Source: Dendrocalamus latiflorus
Lineage: Eukaryota > Streptophyta > Magnoliopsida > Poales > Poaceae
DNA length: 64,000 bases
Reading direction: 5' to 3'
Assembly: GCA_017311315.1 (NCBI GenBank)
Contig: CM029610.1
Location: 33,172,226-33,236,225 of the forward strand
The notes below the pieces were generated by a model. It searched no databases. It was not told where the DNA came from and was given only the letters and a program-made list of their open reading frames with translations. Shown piece after piece: positions 12,741 through 24,829 of this stretch (its first letter is position 1; every line of letters starts with the position of its first letter). The position numbers were made by a program, and so were the translations under genes.

Positions 12741-15534
12741 TGTAACACCCCAGGACCCACATTACCCTAGGATGCCACTAAACCACTCTACAGCTAGCCA
12801 AATTTACAAGTTAATTTAAACCGACAACAATTTTCAACCACGACGAACTAAGCGGAAACATAATCAACTAAGGAAGACTAAGATAATAATTTCAAATTCA
12901 ACAATTAAAACATCCTCTAACAGTTTAACTAAAAGAATAGTCCACAAGTTCAACATTATTAAATAAAAATAAACATCCACGAATAGCTAGTCAATTGGCT
13001 AGAATCCTCTCTACTTTATTACAACATGAATTAGTGAACCAAGTGCATTATTGTGATGCTGCTCTACCCATCCCATGTATGCTCAAGAATCACCTGTAGG
13101 GGGGAGGAACAACAAGGGTGAGATAAAATCTCAGCATGTAAATTGTTCAACAGGTTATCCAAACAACAAACAAGCTACATCAACATTTATGTCATTATAT
13201 GACCACAACCACATTCTACTTCTTCATTCAATAAACCACAAGGACTACCACGAGTCCTGCCTCATATGGTTTTAAAACCATTGGCATATGAATGCAATTC
13301 CTCCTTCCACAATTAAATGCATATGCATGCTATGCTCCACAGCACACTTACCCAACAAGGTAAGCGTGTGCATCGTACTACGGCAATATACGATGCTGTA
13401 TCGGTACGGTCGCGGCTATAAGCAGCGACATCCACAATGCAAATGTTATGACATGTTATGAATGATATGATAACCATAAACCACAAGATCTCCAACCTCA
13501 AAGGGCATCAACATGATTAACATGAATTTAACCTCAAGGAAACATCAACATATCCACCATGAATTTATATCCATGTTCCACATTTGGCACATATAGCAAC
13601 TATCACATGACTACAAGCAAGTCATCCACAACATAGCAATCAGTTCTTATTTTGTCACTACAACCTCGTTTATAAATCAAGCAACTATGACATATTACTT
13701 CAAAAATACAAAAATCATGTAGATTGCAAGTAGTAAGAATAAGGAATTAAACCGTAGCACAACCGCTACAATTACTTGCCTCTACCAGCGAAGCGAAGAA
13801 ATCATGCGCGTTCAGGAGCAAAACCACCTGTCCAAAAGGTACCTCTCAGCACAATGCTACAGCATAGAAAACGTGACTTAAGAAGTAAAGCTATCGCTAA
13901 CCCCCAAACCCCCACAACATCCCTCTCCGCTTAACGGTTCTACATTCTACCCACTTCAGCAGCGCTGCTTAACTGATTTGCATCTTTAAGATTATTAAAC
14001 CTTTTACAGAGAGATATATATGCCTGGATTCCTCACTTAAATACCTTCACTTTTCATGTAGATCACATATTTTTATTTTGTTCCTAGCAAGGTGTAACTT
14101 AATGGGAAAAACAGAGGACGTTCTCAGTTCTGGCAATCTGGGTAGCCAGATTCTAATGCATCCCAACCAAAGTGACAGGCTCTAAAAATTGTGATTTTTA
14201 TAAAGTAGTTAGATTTATGAATTCCTTACTTTTTTTCTCAATTATGACCAAAAACATAAAAATCATCTACTACCCCTAATTCACACCTCAACAGCAATCT
14301 GCCCTAGTCTGCACCCCTGACAGTTAGCGAGGTTCCTGACCCTGCTACGCCAAATCCCACGGCCAAACAATCATGCAAAAAATACAGTAGATGGGCCTCG
14401 ACGTCCTCTACAATTTTCCTTTTGGGCAGACCCACAGAAAAAATCGTTTCGTAGGTCTAAACTGTGCAAACAGTTGCACTACGTGAATTGTTCTACAAGC
14501 AGACAGCAGGAATTCCCTAATCGGAGAATCTAATTGCTAATCCCCACCAATTCTTAGGCTAAGAACCCTAATTACAGAAATATCAGAGGGATTTGGGATG
14601 AGGGAGAGTTACCTAGGGGATCCCCTTGGGATCACCCCTCTTCTTCCTCTTCTTCTCCTTCCTTGCTTTCTTCTCCTTCCTTCCTTGTTTTCTCCTAGCA
14701 CCAAGGGACAGCAATGGAGGAGGGGGAGAAAGTGGCGCACAAGGGGGGAAGAAAGGGGGTGGCGGCTATGGAAAAGAGGGAGAAGGAGGGGTTGCGGCCA
14801 GGATAAGGGGGAGGGGCGGCTAGGGTAAGTGGGGGGGTGTGGCCATCTCCCTAAAATGTTTTTTTAATTATAAACATTTCCATTCAATTTTTTTAATTTA
14901 ATGCTATTCCCCAATTTATTTATTTTTTGTTCCTTCCCGCGCTTTACTGAAACCCCGAGCGACTCCGCAATTATTTTAAAACCCACACCGAAAGGACATT
15001 CAGGATACTACAAGCCTCACTGTCGTTCGCTGCTACCAGCACGCAGCCAAGCTGTGCACCACTCCGAGTCACCGACTAGCAGGCCCCACCTATCAGTGCA
15101 CACACCACCCCTCCTCTCTCTCATGAGTGACTAACCACTGACCCCACACATCAGTTTCTTTTTTAAAAAACTGATTTCAAAAATGTGTCACTGACACATG
15201 GGCCCCAAAGTGCAGTATGGTTTTAAAATAAAACCAGTTCACCATGATCCAAGCCCCGCATGTCAGTCGCTCGGTTTTTTTATTAAAAACCTGCTAAGGT
15301 CAACAAGATGCAATACCAGACTTTCCTTTAGAAAGAAAAAATATAAATATAAAATCCAAGCACAATAATATTTTTCTTTTTTAGCCTTTTTCAAAATGCA
15401 AATTCATGTAACTTTTGCATATGAACTCCAAATTAAGTGCATTTTGTCTCTAACATTTTTGAAAATCATGCCCTTTCATATTCAACAAACATATTTGAAT
15501 TTTATCTTTGTTTGAATTTATTTGGTGTTTGACA
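12741..15534 (-). mobile_element. Gypsy LTR H inserted in the preceding 3' LTR
   Basis: The plus strand begins TGTAACACCCC and ends near TTTGACA. The order of internal landmarks (a CGGAAACA block, a GGGTGAGATAAAATCTCAGCA block near 13,115, a CTTGCC block near 13,780, a GC-rich leader near 14,600-15,000) matches the minus-oriented LTR at 18431-22017, so I read it as minus. The right edge is uncertain. AGCCT precedes 12741 and recurs at 15570, but the intervening bases do not end in CA, so I do not claim a target duplication. Confidence 0.6.
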
Positions 15535-15902
15535 ATTAGGTACTAACATTCTGGAGAACTTTGCCAATGAGCCTAAGCAAGACCAAGAGTTCAACAAGCA
15601 AAGCAAGCACCATCTTTCATCATATTGATTCCATATTTCAATGTTATATATATTATGTTTAAAATTATTATGCGTGTGTGCAAATTTTGGTAAAAATCTC
15701 TATGTAATTTTTTGGTAAAAACCGCTATATTGGTATAGGCAATAGTTGCACCCAATTGTTGCATCAATCCCACCTTGACAAATTGTTACCATACTATTGT
15801 CACAATAGCAATAATACCCACTAGTAGTAAAATGTGCAACTTAGCAACTAAACATATAAGCATTAACTACTATGAGCATGGTTAAGCATAATCAACTACT
15901 AT
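15535..15902 (+). other. Probable tail of the interrupted 3' LTR; no gene
   Basis: AT-rich, non-coding. The beginning (AAGCACCATCTTTCATCATATTG) resembles the CTTGATCATTTTGAT leader of other LTRs here. CACTAGTAGTAAAA at 15819 resembles a CACTA terminus and could be the left end of the transposon that follows, but no matching right end was found. Just before 15900, ACTACTATG-type words are repeated in a short imperfect direct duplication. Confidence 0.35.
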
Positions 15903-16018
15903 GTTCATGATGAAACTTTTACATTAGTCTGGGACACTAGAGGGCACTCCCCATCTTAAGAACATAATCATAGCGTAGTGGTTGTTAGTACTGCTAATGT
16001 AAAAGTTTCATCATGAAC
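15903..16018. repeat. Perfect 25-bp inverted repeat (hairpin)
   Basis: The arm at 15903-15927 (GTTCATGATGAAAC...) is the exact reverse complement of the arm at 15994-16018, separated by 66 bases. It lies just upstream of the TNP2 pseudogene. It could be a foldback or MITE-like insertion, or part of the CACTA subterminal region. Confidence 0.8.
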
Positions 16019-16075
16019 ACTAACACTAGGACTAAAGCTAAATGTATGTTGGGAACCGTGTGAGTGAAGAGTACA

Positions 16076-16688
16076 TTAATGGCATTTCTTCATTTACAAG
16101 AGCTTTCAAGGAGGATATGTTGAATAAGGGGTGGAATATATGTACTATCCATGCATTGACTGCGAGAATCTAAAGATGTTTAAGAGCCAAACGTAGATTG
16201 AAGCACACTTGATTTGAAAGGTTTCAAAAAAAGGGTATGCAGGTTGGACCAGTCATGGTAAAGAGTAGATTACATAGGAAAGTAGTAATAACGATATCAC
16301 CAACAAAGTCAATGATATGCCACCGGATGAAATTGATTGTGGTTCTAATTCAGATAGGCTACATGATGACAATCTAGATCAGATGCTTTGTGATGTAGAA
16401 GGGAACTGTGATGAGAGAGTATGTTAAATTCTAGGGCTTGATGGAAGTCAAAGTACACGAGATTGTCAACCATGCTTGAATTAATGAAATTGAAGGCAAG
16501 CAATGGTTGGTCTGACAAAAGTTTCACATCACTGTTAGGTCTTTTAGCGAACATGCTTCCAGAAGGAAACGAGTTGCCCAAAATCATCTACAAAACCAAG
16601 AAGGTTCTTTGTCCATTGGGAATGGAAGTAGAAAGAATACATGCATGTCCAAATGACTGTATCCTCTACCGTAAAGAGTATGCAAACA

Positions 16689-16787
<99 letters not shown>

Positions 16788-18430
16788 AGTGTGTAACACA
16801 TCCCGATACAAGCGTAAGAATCAATCAGATAATGACGCGGGAATAAAGGTGAAGAAAAGACTTCCTATTAAGGTGACATGGTATCTTCCTGTAATTCCCC
16901 ATTTGAAGCAATTTTTTGCGAACCCGAAGGAGACAAAACTGCCGTGTTGGCGCTCAGAGGAGCGTAAGAAGGATGGAATGCTAAGACACCTTACTGATTC
17001 TACCTAGTGGAGAAACATCGACAGAAGGTTTGTAGACTTTGGTGCAGAACCAAGGAATATAAGGTTTGGATTGAGTACAGATGGAATGAATCCTTTCGGT
17101 AACATGAGCAGCCAACATAGCAAATGGCCTGTGAATCTTTGTGTCTACAATTTCTTCCTTGGTTGTATATGAAGTGGAAGTATATTTTGCTGTCGATACT
17201 TATCCAAGGGCCGAAGCCACCTAGCAAAGATATTAATGTGTACCTAGCACCATTGGTGGAAGATCTAAAAACACTACGGATCGAAGGGGTACAGGTATGG
17301 GATGTGTACAAATGAGAGAACTTTACTTTTACGCTCCTTGTTGTGTTGCACCCTAAATGATTATCCTACTCTTGCAAACCTGTCAGGATAGAGTACAAAA
17401 GGGCCAAAGCTTGTACTCACTGCTTAGATGATACCGAGAGTGTGTGGCTGAAACACTCACGCAAAACTGTATACACGCATCACCGTAGATTCCTTCGAAG
17501 GGCTCACCCATACCGCAGGATGAAGAAACAATTCGATGGAGAGAAGGAGGACGGTTTAGCTCCAAGGCATTTAAGTGGAAAAAAGGTTTATAATATAGTT
17601 AAGGATTTAGATGTTGTACTCGAAAAGGGACGTAAATTGACGACCTGCAAGAAGAACGTCTAGAAAAAGAGATCAATATTTTGGGACTTACCTTATTGGG
17701 AGCACCTAGAATTTCACTACTGCATGGATGTCATGCACGTAGAGAAGAATGTATGTAATAGCTTGATTTGTCTCTTATTAAACATTAATGAAAAAAATAA
17801 AGGATGGTGTCAATGCACAGCTTGACTTAGTTGATATGGATATCAGGCCTGAGTTAGCACCGATAAAGTCTGATAAAGGATGAACTTACCTTCCTGCTAC
17901 TTGTTACACTTTGTCCAAGGCTGAGAGAATTGAACTATGCCAATGCTTGGATGGTGTGAAAGTTCCATCTAGTTACTCCACCAACATGAAGTTAATTGGC
18001 ATGAAGTCTCATGATTGTCATGTGCTGATAATACAGATGCTCTCTATTGCAATTAGAAGTATTTTACCGATCAAGGTCCAAGAGACAATCATGAGGCTAT
18101 GTTATTTCTTTAACATAATTGCAAAGAAGGTCATCAATCCCGAAAGACTAGATGCTCTTCAGGATAAGGTGGTGATGACTCTATGTTATCTTAAAGATGT
18201 ATTTCTCTCTATCATTTAAAAATTGATATCATGGTCCATCTCATTGTTCACATTGTGTGGGAGATAAAAATGTGCAGGCCTGTGTTCCCATATAGCATGT
18301 ACCCATTCGAGAGGTTCATGGGAATTCTCAAGTCATATGTAGAAAATTGATCTCGGCCAAAGGGCAGCATCGTCAAAGGTTATGCAATCAAAGAGGTCAG
18401 GTTAAACAGATAGGTGTCACTCGATCTCAC
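16076..18430 (+). pseudogene. TNP2-like CACTA transposase, 5' part
   Basis: Homologous through most of its length to plant CACTA transposases (Transposase_21 and DUF4218 families), which cut and move En/Spm elements. Recognisable in order: a cysteine-containing N-terminal block (YPCIDCENLKMF, near 16140); a GYAGWTSHG-like block shifted by one base; LELMKLKA and LPEGNELPKIIY; HACPNDCILYRKEY; after the AT microsatellite, RKKDGMLRH and FGLSTDGMNPFG; WPVNLCVYNF; LIQGPKPPSKDINVYLAPL; NDYPTLANLSG; KTVYTHHRRFLRRAHPYR; and the DUF4218 block LIGMKSHDCHVLI. Many stops and frame changes make it dead. It is cut at 18430 by a solo LTR, and its next residues (HYEGRL) reappear at 22018. Confidence 0.88.
16692..16785. 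repeat. Uninterrupted (AT)47 microsatellite
   Basis: 94 bases of pure AT inside the TNP2 pseudogene, where intact relatives carry a KYC..CG-type segment after RKEY. The long tyrosine-isoleucine open frames across it on both strands are artefacts. Confidence 0.98.
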
Positions 18431-21400
18431 TGTCGGGACCCCAGATTTCCAAACCCGGACCTTCTGTGTATTACAACACTAGTCCCAGATCAAAGCTAGT
18501 GCACACAGTTAAACAGAAATGATTACATAACCAACAAGGCTTTATTACAATAATAGAGAGTACTGACCGAAAGGTCTCATTATTACAAATGAGGTTCCAA
18601 GACCTCGCACACACGAAACACAGCGGAAGAAAAATAAATCCAGTGGAGACCCATCAATACGCCACAGGCAATTGACTGGGGAAGTGCGACCTAGTACTCC
18701 GGGAATCCTTCGTCGAATCCACCCGCGAAGTAGTCGTAGTCTCCCTCTTGAGCTTCGTATTCCTCTGAGTATTATTTTTTAGTGCAGCATGTGAGTACAT
18801 AAAGTACTCCGCAAGTCTTGGGAAAAATGCAATAGATGCAAGGCTTAACAAAGGAGGGTTATATGGTTCTTTTGCACAAAGCAATATTTTATTTCAACTA
18901 CTACTAAATATTTTTGAAGGCATTGATTTAACAAAGTAAATTGATTAACTGCAATTAGTAAACTTTTATAGTGAAGGTTCTAACCACCAACACTACATAA
19001 CCAGCTCTAACCGGTTAAGTTTAAAACAGCGGGTTACATCCACCCACACTGGCTCCAACCGCCAGGACAACCATCCAAGAGTTCCCTCCACTCTTGGAAT
19101 ACCAAAACTTTGTTTCTAAAATGAAAACCAAAGATCTACCATGTGAATGCATTCCTTGCCCGCCCTTGACCGTGGGCACGGCTATTCGAATAGTTTAACA
19201 CTCTGCAGAGGTTGTACAACTTTACCCCCAAGTGACAAATTATCTTAATAGTTACCACGCTTCCTTTGGCATGAGACACAGATAAAATATCACAAAGACT
19301 TTTCCTCACTCTAGTCTAGCTAGACACCACCCGTTGAGGTTTCACCGCAGAAGGGTTCTATCCACCCAGTCCGAAGCCCCCTCTTGCGCCATATGAGTAT
19401 AGTACATCCCTGTCCCTCACTGTGAATAACCAGTAAATCCCTGGCACACACGTTCCATTGGTGGCACCTAAACTAGACCATCGTAAGTTAATCAGCTAGG
19501 TCGTACCCATATAGACTTGGGGTTGCACGGTAATGCTCAGTCTGGACAATCACAAGCGTCGGTCCTTAATTGACTAGGACGGAACATACACTTTACAAGA
19601 TCTCGTGCTTTCCGCACCAATCCCAACCAACCATCCGCCCCAGTCTAAACCAACTTTCTCATTTTATTTTATTTTTAAAAGAACAGTGACAACTCCAATT
19701 GCCACAAACTTCTAAATACAAATACTAGTGGAATGAAATATGATTTCCCATAGTACAAAAGATTTAAATAGCATGACTAAGCATTTTACTACCATTCTAG
19801 TATTATCAACGAATTATATAATTCTCATTATTGAGCCAAAGGTGATCCTAGGGTTACAAAGGTACATGGCATTCAATTTCAATTGAGGGCATAACAAAGA
19901 TTGGAGTAACTATCTTGCAAAAACAAAATTAAGATTCTATGCAAATAGCGATGCACATAACTTTAAAATAATTTAAAACATTTCACAAACATAGGTTCAA
20001 TATGATCAAAAGAGACTTGCCTTCTTGCACGCTCTCTGGGTCTTCTTACTGCGGAGTGGAGAGATCTTCGACAACGGTGGAATCTACGCGCGAAAAAACG
20101 GAGCAAACAAGACAAATAAATACAAACAAAATCCTAATAAAATCAAAAATTCAAATAGAGGGCATATTTAAGTAGTTCATGATTTTAGAAGAATTTAGAA
20201 ATTTGAACGGCTCAATTTGGAGTTAAAATGAATAAGTTATGCTCATTTAAACATCTCAGTTTGAATAAATCCAGAAATTATTAAATTTCTGACAGGTGGG
20301 GCCCACTGAAGAATTTACATTTTATTCTTTTTCTTTCTCTGAGTCTATGACAGGTGGGACCCACATGACAGTGAGCCCACTGCGCTCGATCTCTCACATG
20401 TAGGACCCCTCTGTCAATGGCCTTACAGGCTGTTGGTCACTGACAGGTGGGACTCATCAGGCTCTGGGCCCAAGTGTCAGTGGGGAGCGCAAACGGGTGG
20501 GGCCCAGACGCCAGTGGCCAGTGCAGACGGGTGGCCGCTGATGGGTGGGGCCCAGACGCTAGTGGCCAGCGCAGACGGGCGGCCGTTGACGGGTGGGGCC
20601 CGGCTGTCAGAGCGGAATTAAAAGAAATGGCTCAACCTCAGCGTGTGAAGCCAGGGGCTCGAATGTGCGCCGAGGGAGCCAAGGGGGGGGGAAGAGATAA
20701 CGCTGCTAGCCAATAGGTCGCTCAGGTGTTTCTTACCCTTATAGGGCAGTTATACCTTTTGAGGTATCTGCCGGTGGGGTTCGGGCAAAGGCGGACGGAG
20801 GCGACGGTGCCGGCGGCGAGGGGTGGCCGGAGTGGTTCGGGGGAGTCCAAAACATGGTCCCGGTGCGGAGGAGATGCCGAAGGCGGGTTCGGTGAGGTTT
20901 AGCGACGAGCGGAGGCGGCCGGCGGCGAGGAAGCGGCGGAGAGGGCTCGGGTGCTCTAGTGCGACGGTGCTCTGGCGGCGGGGTGGCTCGCCCGAGGGGT
21001 TGAGGGTGGTCGCCGGCGCATGGGGAGGACGTTGGAGGTGGCGGAGAGGCGAGGCGTTGCCTGAGCAGGCGGCGATTCCTCGCCGGAGTCCAAGACAGCG
21101 GCGAAGGTGAGTGCACACGACGCGGGGGCGGTGGAGCACACGGGAGAGAGAGGGAAGTGGAGGGGGAGGTGGTGCGGAGAGAGGGGAGGCCGGTGGGGGT
21201 ATTTATAGGAGTCGGAGGACAACGGGCCGGTGGCGATTTGTCGCCGGAGATGGCGCGGCGTGCTGTGATTACGGGCGGAATTAGGGGAGGACGGGGCGTG
21301 GAAGGAAAGGGGGCGCGGCATAAGGGGGATTCGGTCGTGGCGGTTTCCAAACCAGAGAGGAGCGGCGAGTAATGGCCGGATTCCGCGCGGGCTCAGTCGA

Positions 21401-22017
21401 CCGGAGTAAAGAAGGAAAGAGGGAGGGAGAAGAAGGAAGGAGGCACGCGGGAGGGGGAAGAAGGGCCTGACAAGTGGGCCTGGGCGGCAACTGAAGCGGG
21501 GCGCGACTGACGGGAGGGGCCCGCGGGGCAGTGAGAGGAGAGAGGGAGCAGGGCGCGGACGGTGGGATGGGCCGGCGCGGGTGGCGTGGCGTGCATCGGG
21601 CCAGCCAGGTGGCAGCCCGAGAGGAGGGGAAGGCGGGGTGAAGCGGGTGACGCGGCTGGCATCTGGCCGTCCACCTGGCGGCCAGAGGCAGGGGGTTTTT
21701 TATTTTAATTTTAGAATTTGATTTTGATTTTCAAAAAAGGCTAGGAAATTAATTAAGCCTCAGAAAAATATGAAAATACCTCCAAAAATTCCAGAAAAAT
21801 TCACAGAAACTCCTGGAGATGTTTTGGACTTAATAAAATTATTTTCAACTAATGTTGGTATTTAATTTTCATATTTTAAAATACTTTTAAATTTAAAAAT
21901 AGGTTTTAAACTCGAGAAAATTCAGAAAACCAAATAAAAGCCAAATATAATTCAAATACTTTAAAATATTTAATTTGAAATTAAATTTTTCAAAAAAAGG
22001 ATTTTTGGGATGTTACA
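18431..22017 (-). mobile_element. Solo gypsy LTR (3.59 kb) inside the TNP2 pseudogene
   Basis: The minus-strand LTR starts at 22017 (TGTAACATCCC) and ends at 18431 (GGGTCCCGACA). It is flanked by CTCAC (18426-18430) and CTCAT (22018-22022), a 5-bp duplication with one change. Removing it makes the transposase reading frame continuous (GVTRSHYEGRL), which proves the boundaries. No internal sequence remains. The GC-rich region 20440-21690, with long frames on both strands, is the LTR leader, not a gene. A TATA box on the minus strand at 21200-21210 supports the orientation. Confidence 0.92.
21200..21210 (-). promoter_or_regulatory. TATA box of the 18431-22017 LTR
   Basis: Reads TCCTATAAATA on the minus strand, just upstream of a GC-rich leader. 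Confidence 0.55.
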
Positions 22018-22040
22018 CTCATTATGAGGGGAGGCTTATA

Positions 22041-22945
22041 ATGTGACGATGGCCTGATCTTCCAAAAGGTATTGATAAGTCGATTGTGGAGAACTCGACA
22101 TTGATGATCCAAAGGCTCTGACCAAAACAAATCGAACCCCTCGCAATCACTACACCACTGCTCCGTTGGTTATCAACTGTGCCGAACACGGTTGACCTCG
22201 CCAAGAAGGCTATCTCCTACAAGCGAATCGAGAACACAAGCAAGAGAGTTCAAGATGCAATCTGAAACTGTATTGCGAATAAAGATTAAGTTCACAAGTT
22301 GGGGTTCCTCAACCGAACATGCGGTGAAACTGCTAAGCAGAATAATCTCTTAAGGAAAACTAAAGGGGTGCGACCTCCTTAAATAGGGGAGGGGGAAGCC
22401 GCACTTATCTAATGACAAGGGATGTGGTACTATTCATAGTTACTGTTCATGTGAACAGTGCGGCCGCGGTACCGGACTCGATTACAAGGCCCAAGGCCCA
22501 CTTTGGCTCGGACTAGAAAAGTGACGTGACTTGTTTGGCAGTTCTTGATCGGCTCGGATGGAATTTGGAGATGAGACTAGATCCATCTGAAAGTAGACTC
22601 CAAGAGTTTTCCAACGAGTACTCACGGGCCCCGAGAAGCCTTCTGCATCAAAAGTTATGGCCCTTTGAAGTAGACGCTGTTAACAAGGCCGAATCTGATT
22701 CGAACTCGTGAACAGGACTTGGATCGCGCTTGATGGTTCCACTTCTACACGTAAGCTCGTGTGGTTCTTCCCCATGGTTCCTAAGGACAATTAAATCATC
22801 ACAAGAATTAAGTAGTATGCCATTCTTTGAAACATTTGTATGCAAACTTAGGAGCGCATTCACCTGATGGTTAAGTTGACGTGCTCGCGCTCGAGTCATT
22901 GGTCCTTGTATCATAGTTTCAGTTTGTTGAGTTAGGGTATCGGAA
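22041..22945 (-). mobile_element. Ty3/gypsy 3' end (pol tail plus 3' LTR), minus
   Basis: On the minus strand, 22920-22650 encodes a short pol tail with GPMTRARARQLNHQVNALLS, a motif I recognise from the end of grass gypsy polyproteins. It is followed by an LTR whose sequence (CTATTTAAGGAGGTCGC promoter region, then CAACCGTGTTC...) matches the plus-strand LTR at ~50640-51448. The fragment splits the TNP2 pseudogene: HYEGRL lies before it (22018-22036), and ITPYMDVYAQAHF resumes at about 22960. Edges are approximate; no target duplication was resolved. Confidence 0.7.
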
Positions 22946-23750
22946 CCATTGAAAGGAAAGAAATCACTCCATATATGGATGTGTATGCTCAAGCCCATTT
23001 CATGGTCTTACAACACATGATTGAAGTGTCCCCGTATATCAACCAGCACAAAGACGTGCTTCAGCAACATAATCCAGAGCGGCCGCATGTTTGGATCATG
23101 AGACAACACAATAGTCGGTTCAACCAATGTTTGAAGGAGCGACTTGCTACGAGCTCGTCAAGTGATATGCTGACATGGTTGGCAAAAGCACCAACATTTA
23201 CAGTTGTGACATGTCAAGGATATGACATAAATGGGTACACATTCTATACGCAAGCTTAGGATGCAAAGAGCACTAACCAGAACAGTAGTGTCTGCATAGT
23301 TGCATTCAGTATCGATGGGTTGAGGAACTCCTACTATGGGTTCATAAAGGAGATTTTGGAGATTGACTACGTGCTTTTCAAGATCCCCTTGTTTCAGTGC
23401 CATTGGGTCCATCTCCCACAGGTAAAGGTCGATAAGTACGATGTCACTACCGTTGACCTCAAATGTATCGGATACAAAGACAAACCATTCGTACTCTTTA
23501 ACTAAGTTATTTAAGTTTTCTATATAACCAACCAGGCAAATAAAAACCACCATGTAGTTCTTCACGGAAAAAGAAGGATTGTCGGAGTTGAGAATGTAGT
23601 GGACGAGGAAGAATACAATCAATTTGATGAGTTGCCTACTTTTAGAAATGGCACATGGGTCAAGGAAGAACAACATGGCGAAACAAGCTACACACGCGTC
23701 GATCATCATGAAGGGCTAATTTTTAAAGAAAATAATCAAGTGGGATGATG
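22946..23750 (+). pseudogene. TNP2-like CACTA transposase, 3' part
   Basis: Continuation of the transposase begun at 16076. Recognisable blocks are VYAQAHFMVLQHM, PERPHVWIMRQHN and WLAKAPTFTVVTCQGYDINGY, then the DUF4216-like region with SIDGLRNSYYGFIKEILEIDY, FQCHWVHL and DLKCIGYKDKPFVL. The end is IVGVENVVDEEEYNQFDELP, close to the usual C-terminus. Stops at about 23258 and 23503 and frame shifts show that it is dead. Its good conservation here contrasts with the eroded first half. Confidence 0.85.
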
Positions 23751-23779
23751 AATGAAATGTTTATGTGTCATATGTTATG

Positions 23780-23930
23780 TATTTGCGTTTATATATGTGT
23801 ATGAGAATGTGTGATGTATATGTGAATTTGCATTTATGTACATAAGAATGTGTGATATATATGTGAATTTGCATTTATGTATATGAGAATGAGTCATATT
23901 CATGTGAATTTGCATTTATGTATGTGAGAA
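23780..23930. repeat. About 42-bp tandem repeat, three copies
   Basis: GTGAATTTGCATTTATGTA recurs at about 23822, 23864 and 23905, joined by ATGAGAATGTGTGAT-like spacers. It lies immediately after the transposase stop, in the 3' untranslated or subterminal part of the CACTA element. Confidence 0.75.
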
Positions 23931-23934
23931 AAGA

Positions 23935-24085
23935 TCATCACAAATGGTTTTAAACTAAAACCGTTAGTGATATTTCTAACCACAGACATTTCTAAATTAA
24001 AATTGTATGTGATGTACTATTATTACAAACGGTTTTTTTAGATCCGTTTGTGATAAAAATATCACTAATGGTTCTTAAATGGAAT
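23935..24085. repeat. Subterminal-type inverted motifs of the CACTA element
   Basis: Short motifs such as ATCACAAATGGTTTTAAAC, AAACCGTTAGTGAT and ACAAACGGTTTTTT alternate in direct and inverted orientation. This is typical of transposase-binding subterminal arrays in CACTA elements. Confidence 0.6.
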
Positions 24086-24657
24086 CGTCTACGATTATTC
24101 CCCTACATATATAATGTTGTAGGGTTTGTTCCCCATGCCCGACGCTCTCCTCCTCCCCTGAGCTCATCGCCACCCCCGAGCGCTCCTCCTCCCCCAAGCT
24201 CGCCGCCTCCCCCGAGCCGCACAGTGAACTTTACGTTATGTTCCTCATTTCTCTATGAAATCTGATTGTGCATTAGTTAGCCGTGCTAGTCTTTCTTCAT
24301 TATCTCTAAAATATGATTGTTGGCTAGCTCTAGGAGAACTATTGCATGATAGATTGTGGGTTTTTGATTGCTTAATGAGAAAATTTGTCAAGATTGAAAT
24401 CTCAGTAACAATCTAGGATTTTTCTACTAGTCTGTGCAGTGTAGTCAGTAGCTTTGTCAATAGCTAGTCCGTAGTCTTCTGCTTAGTATTGCTTACTGAT
24501 GTCCTTTGGCAATCTGTTGATTCTACATGCTCTTCACATTGATACTACACAAAGGTAATATTCAATTAGATAATCTAGAAGAATTTTTGATGAATTGTCA
24601 CTGTGATCATTGAAATATTGACAAGAGTGGAAGAAGGCTTATATATATGCCCACATG

Positions 24658-24692
<35 letters not shown>

Positions 24693-24829
24693 TTGACCAT
24701 AATATATTGTTTAAATGACATGGATGATTCACATACCTATATGTTGATTTGGTCATCCAATTTTAGCAAGAATTGGCAAAAGAATTGCTCACTTTTATTA
24801 TCTTTTGAAGATGTTGTCCACTCATTCTT
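24086..24829. other. Non-coding leader of the second CACTA gene
   Basis: A C-rich stretch (24140-24225, repeating CCTCCCCCGAGC-like words) is followed by AT-rich sequence. It could be a promoter/leader and first intron of the TNPA-like gene. A (TA)n tract of 29 bases lies at 24661-24689. The proline-rich frame over the C-rich stretch is low-complexity and not a gene. Confidence 0.4.
24661..24689. repeat. (TA)n microsatellite
   Basis: 29 bases of pure TA repeat in the AT-rich segment between the two CACTA genes. Confidence 0.95.

Noticed and set aside
11020..16050. AGCCT repeated at 12736 and 15570 as target duplication of LTR H
   Set aside because: The bases before the second AGCCT read CAATG, not CA, so the LTR end does not fit. 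The right boundary stays open.
16544..16846. Tyrosine-isoleucine repeat proteins on both strands
   Set aside because: Translation of the (AT)47 microsatellite.
20739..21350. 203-residue frame on the minus strand and overlapping frames
   Set aside because: GC-rich leader of the solo LTR at 18431-22017. The insertion boundaries show the whole segment is LTR.
22648..22998. 116-residue minus frame as a separate host gene
   Set aside because: Its GPMTRARARQLN motif matches the tail of a gypsy polyprotein and it is followed by the element's LTR, so it is a transposon fragment.
15819..24435. CACTAGTAG at 15819 paired with CTACTAG at about 24424 as ends of the first CACTA element
   Set aside because: The right motif reads CTACTAGTCTG rather than ending in CTAGTG, there is no matching 3-bp duplication, and a second CACTA gene continues beyond it.
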